From NCBI GenBank assembly GCA_902795835.1, contig CADBNA010000330.1:1-15962 (forward strand): a stretch of 15,962 nt of DNA. The letters are read 5' to 3'. The stretch comes from an uncultured Lachnospiraceae bacterium (GTDB lineage Bacteria; Bacillota_A; Clostridia; Lachnospirales; Lachnospiraceae). Position 1 is the stretch's first letter. The number at the start of each line of letters is the position of its first letter. Under the pieces are notes generated by a model. It was given only the letters and a program-made list of their open reading frames with translations, did no database searches and was not told the DNA's origin. Made by a program: the position numbers and the translations under genes. Positions 14,137 through 15,962 of this stretch are shown here, piece by piece.

Positions 14137-15132
14137 ATGAATTTAACAGGACGCCATTTTCTGACACTGAAGGATTACACACGGGAGGAGATCCTGTACC
14201 TGCTGGACCTGGCAGGCAGCCTGAAGGAAAAAAAGAAAAAACATGTTCCGGTGGACGTTCTGCGGGGCAGAAACGTGGCGCTCATTTTCGAGAAAACCAG
14301 CACAAGGACGAGGTGCTCTTTTGAGGTGGCCGCCCATGATCTGGGTATGGGCACGACCTACCTGGATCCGTCCGGCTCGCAGATCGGGAAAAAAGAAAGC
14401 ATCCGTGACACCGCGCGGGTGCTCGGAAGCATGTTTGAGGGAATCGAATACCGGGGATACGGACAGGAAATAGTCGAAGAACTGGCTGCCTGTGCCGGTG
14501 TTCCCGTCTGGAACGGCCTGACAAATGAATATCATCCTACGCAGATGCTGGCAGATATGATGACAATACGGGAGCATTTCGGAAAGCTGGAGGGCCTGAA
14601 GCTGGTCTACCTCGGCGACGCCCGCTATAATATGGGCAACTCCTACATGGTGGTCTGCTCGAAGCTGGGCCTGCACTATACGGCATGCGCACCGGCGGCC
14701 TATTTCCCTGAAAAAGAACTGACGGAAATCTGCCGCGGATACGCTGCGGAAAGCGGCGGAAGCATCACGCTCACGGAGAATGTGGACGAGGCTGTCAGGA
14801 ATGCAGATGTCATCTGCACAGATGTATGGGTATCCATGGGAGAACCGGATGAAGTGTGGGAAGAGCGCATCCGTGCCCTGTCACCCTACAAGGTGACGGC
14901 AGATGTCATGAGAAAGGCCGGAGAGCAGGCAATATTCCTGCACTGCCTGCCTTCCTTCCATGATCTGGGGACAGAAGTGGGACGGAAAATCCACGAGCGG
15001 TTCGGAATTGCCGATATGGAAGTGACGGATGAGGTCTTTGAATCGCCGCAGTCACTTGTCTTTGAAGAGGCTGAAAACCGCATGCACACGATTAAGGCAG
15101 TTATGGCGGCAACCCTGGGGGCGGAACTGTGA
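14137..15132 (+). CDS. argF: Ornithine carbamoyltransferase
   Basis: The enzyme makes citrulline from ornithine and carbamoyl phosphate in arginine synthesis, or runs in reverse in the arginine deiminase pathway, where it is called ArcB. It has 331 residues, the usual length. Carbamoyl phosphate binding is shown by FEKTSTRTR (STRTR at 55-59) and HPTQ (133-136); the ornithine side by DVWVSMGE (SMG at 233-235) and HCLPSFHD (269-276). The DARYNMGNS motif has Tyr where Asn is common. The SMG and HCLP motifs argue against the YgeW carbamoyltransferase of purine clusters. The ATG at 14137 has GGGAGG 8 nt upstream. No other arginine gene is adjacent, so whether it is biosynthetic or catabolic is open. 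Its stop overlaps the birA start. Confidence 0.95.
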   Translation: MNLTGRHFLTLKDYTREEILYLLDLAGSLKEKKKKHVPVDVLRGRNVALIFEKTSTRTRCSFEVAAHDLGMGTTYLDPSGSQIGKKESIRDTARVLGSMFEGIEYRGYGQEIVEELAACAGVPVWNGLTNEYHPTQMLADMMTIREHFGKLEGLKLVYLGDARYNMGNSYMVVCSKLGLHYTACAPAAYFPEKELTEICRGYAAESGGSITLTENVDEAVRNADVICTDVWVSMGEPDEVWEERIRALSPYKVTADVMRKAGEQAIFLHCLPSFHDLGTEVGRKIHERFGIADMEVTDEVFESPQSLVFEEAENRMHTIKAVMAATLGAEL

Positions 15133-15962
15133 CGGCGGAAGACACCGGATGGAAAGAGCCGGGGCTGTTTGACCCGGAGAAGTGCCGCCGCCTGCTGGCC
15201 GGCGAGCCGTATGCGCTCCGTTATTCGGAAAGCGTTGATTCGACAAATGCCTGGGCTTCGGAAGCGTACCGGGAGGGAACCGCGGAAGACGGAACCGTCT
15301 TTCTGGCGGATCACCAGACGGCGGGCAGAGGCCGGAGAGGCCGCGCCTGGCAGTCTCCTGCACATACGTCTGTTTCCATGAGCCTGCTGCTGGAGCCGGA
15401 AATCGACGTATCTTCCATATCCATGCTGACACTTGTTATGGGCATGGCCGCAGCGGAAGGCATCAGCAGTGCTTCCGGCGTGCGGGCCGGCATCAAATGG
15501 CCGAATGATATTGTGTGCGGCGGAAAAAAACTCTGCGGCATTCTTACCGAGTATATTCCCGGGAAGGCCGGGAAAGGAGCTGTGGTTATCGGGACGGGCA
15601 TCAACGTCAATGTACCCTCTTTTCCGGAAGAACTGGCAGGAACGGCTTCGTCCCTGTACCTGGAGACCGGAAAAACAGTGAGCCGTGAAGCTGTTGCCGC
15701 TGCCGTCCTGCGTGAATTTGCTTCGTTTTACCGGGTGTTCCTTCAGACGGGAGATATGGCCGGACTGCTGGACCGGTATCAGGAGAAGCTTGTCAGCAGC
15801 GGCCGCGAAGTCCGCGTGCTGGACCCCGGCGGCCCATATGAAGGGACGGCACTCGGCATCAATGCGCGGGGCGAACTGCTGGTGCGGCGCAGCGATACCG
15901 GGGCTGTCGAGCGGGTGTACGCAGGAGAAGTGTCCGTCAGGGGGATTCTGGGGTACGTTTGA
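15129..15962 (+). CDS. birA: Biotin-[acetyl-CoA-carboxylase] ligase, group I (no DNA-binding domain)
   Basis: BirA activates biotin with ATP and attaches it to the carrier lysine of biotin enzymes such as acetyl-CoA carboxylase. The 277-residue protein has the catalytic domain motifs SVDSTN (35-40), GRGRRGRAW (66-74, the biotinyl-AMP loop) and KWPNDIV (123-129) followed by KKLCGILTE, then a small C-terminal SH3-like domain. The N-terminal helix-turn-helix of E. coli BirA is missing: only about 30 residues precede the catalytic domain. It should therefore be a ligase without repressor function. The GTG start at 15129 shares GTGA with the argF stop, giving a 4-nt overlap and probable coupled translation. 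The TGA stop is the last three bases of the window, so the gene is complete. Confidence 0.94.
   Translation: MTAEDTGWKEPGLFDPEKCRRLLAGEPYALRYSESVDSTNAWASEAYREGTAEDGTVFLADHQTAGRGRRGRAWQSPAHTSVSMSLLLEPEIDVSSISMLTLVMGMAAAEGISSASGVRAGIKWPNDIVCGGKKLCGILTEYIPGKAGKGAVVIGTGINVNVPSFPEELAGTASSLYLETGKTVSREAVAAAVLREFASFYRVFLQTGDMAGLLDRYQEKLVSSGREVRVLDPGGPYEGTALGINARGELLVRRSDTGAVERVYAGEVSVRGILGYV

Noticed and set aside
14055..14324. A possible leader peptide starting at the ATG at 14055 before argF
   Set aside because: The frame runs on into argF without stopping in the leader, has no ribosome site, and shows no run of arginine codons.
14137..15132. Reading the carbamoyltransferase as YgeW, part of the purine degradation set
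   Set aside because: It has the ornithine-binding SMG and HCLP motifs of true ornithine carbamoyltransferases and lies 8 kb away on the other strand, under its own promoter.
1..15962. Mobile elements, CRISPR arrays, tRNA or rRNA genes
   Set aside because: I looked for transposase or integrase motifs, regularly spaced repeats and RNA gene signatures on both strands and saw none.

Overview
The window looks like chromosome from an anaerobic Bacillota bacterium, probably class Clostridia and perhaps Lachnospiraceae. The evidence is a moderately high G+C, strong AGGAGG-type ribosome sites, sigma-A style promoters, a clostridial-type cellobiose phosphorylase, an SH3/SleB-type wall hydrolase and a molybdenum hydroxylase module that resembles the enterobacterial xdhABC set. 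The taxon is an inference; no rRNA or tRNA marker is present. All genes from 1 to 9807 lie on the minus strand and all from 10108 to 15962 lie on the plus strand, so the window is organised around one divergent promoter region at about 9808-10107.

Region 1 (1-5780, minus strand) is one tight operon read from right to left: xdhA (molybdopterin subunit), xdhB (FAD subunit), xdhC (2Fe-2S subunit), ade (adenine deaminase) and the beginning of yqeC, which runs off the left edge. The first three genes overlap each other by 8 nt and yqeC starts 4 nt after ade. Together they encode adenine to hypoxanthine (Ade) and then hydroxylation of purines (XdhABC). YqeC is an accessory protein linked to selenium-dependent molybdenum hydroxylases, so the enzyme may be a selenium-dependent purine hydroxylase. 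A candidate promoter with a palindrome over its -35 box lies at 5831-5861.

Region 2 (5907-9807, minus strand) has cellobiose phosphorylase followed by a membrane-anchored CapA-like protein whose first metal-ligand position appears altered. The two are 46 nt apart without a visible terminator and may be co-transcribed.

Region 3 (10108-12403, plus strand) has a membrane-anchored alpha/beta hydrolase behind a near-consensus promoter, a flavoredoxin-like flavin reductase with an unusual 65-residue basic tail, and the pseudouridine synthase rsuA, whose start lies inside the DNA coding that tail.

Region 4 (12470-13956) is a secreted cell-wall protein with two SH3 domains, an 11-copy Tyr-Thr-Asp pentapeptide repeat and a SleB-type hydrolase domain. 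It is driven by a TTGACA/TAGAAT promoter and preceded by a nested inverted repeat in the leader. A textbook intrinsic terminator follows at 14001-14036.

Region 5 (14028-15962) is ornithine carbamoyltransferase and a biotin-protein ligase without a DNA-binding domain, translationally coupled through a GTGA overlap. No CRISPR array, insertion sequence, prophage gene or RNA gene was seen. The most interesting points are the selenium-linked purine operon, the repeat protein with its structured leader, and the flavoredoxin tail.
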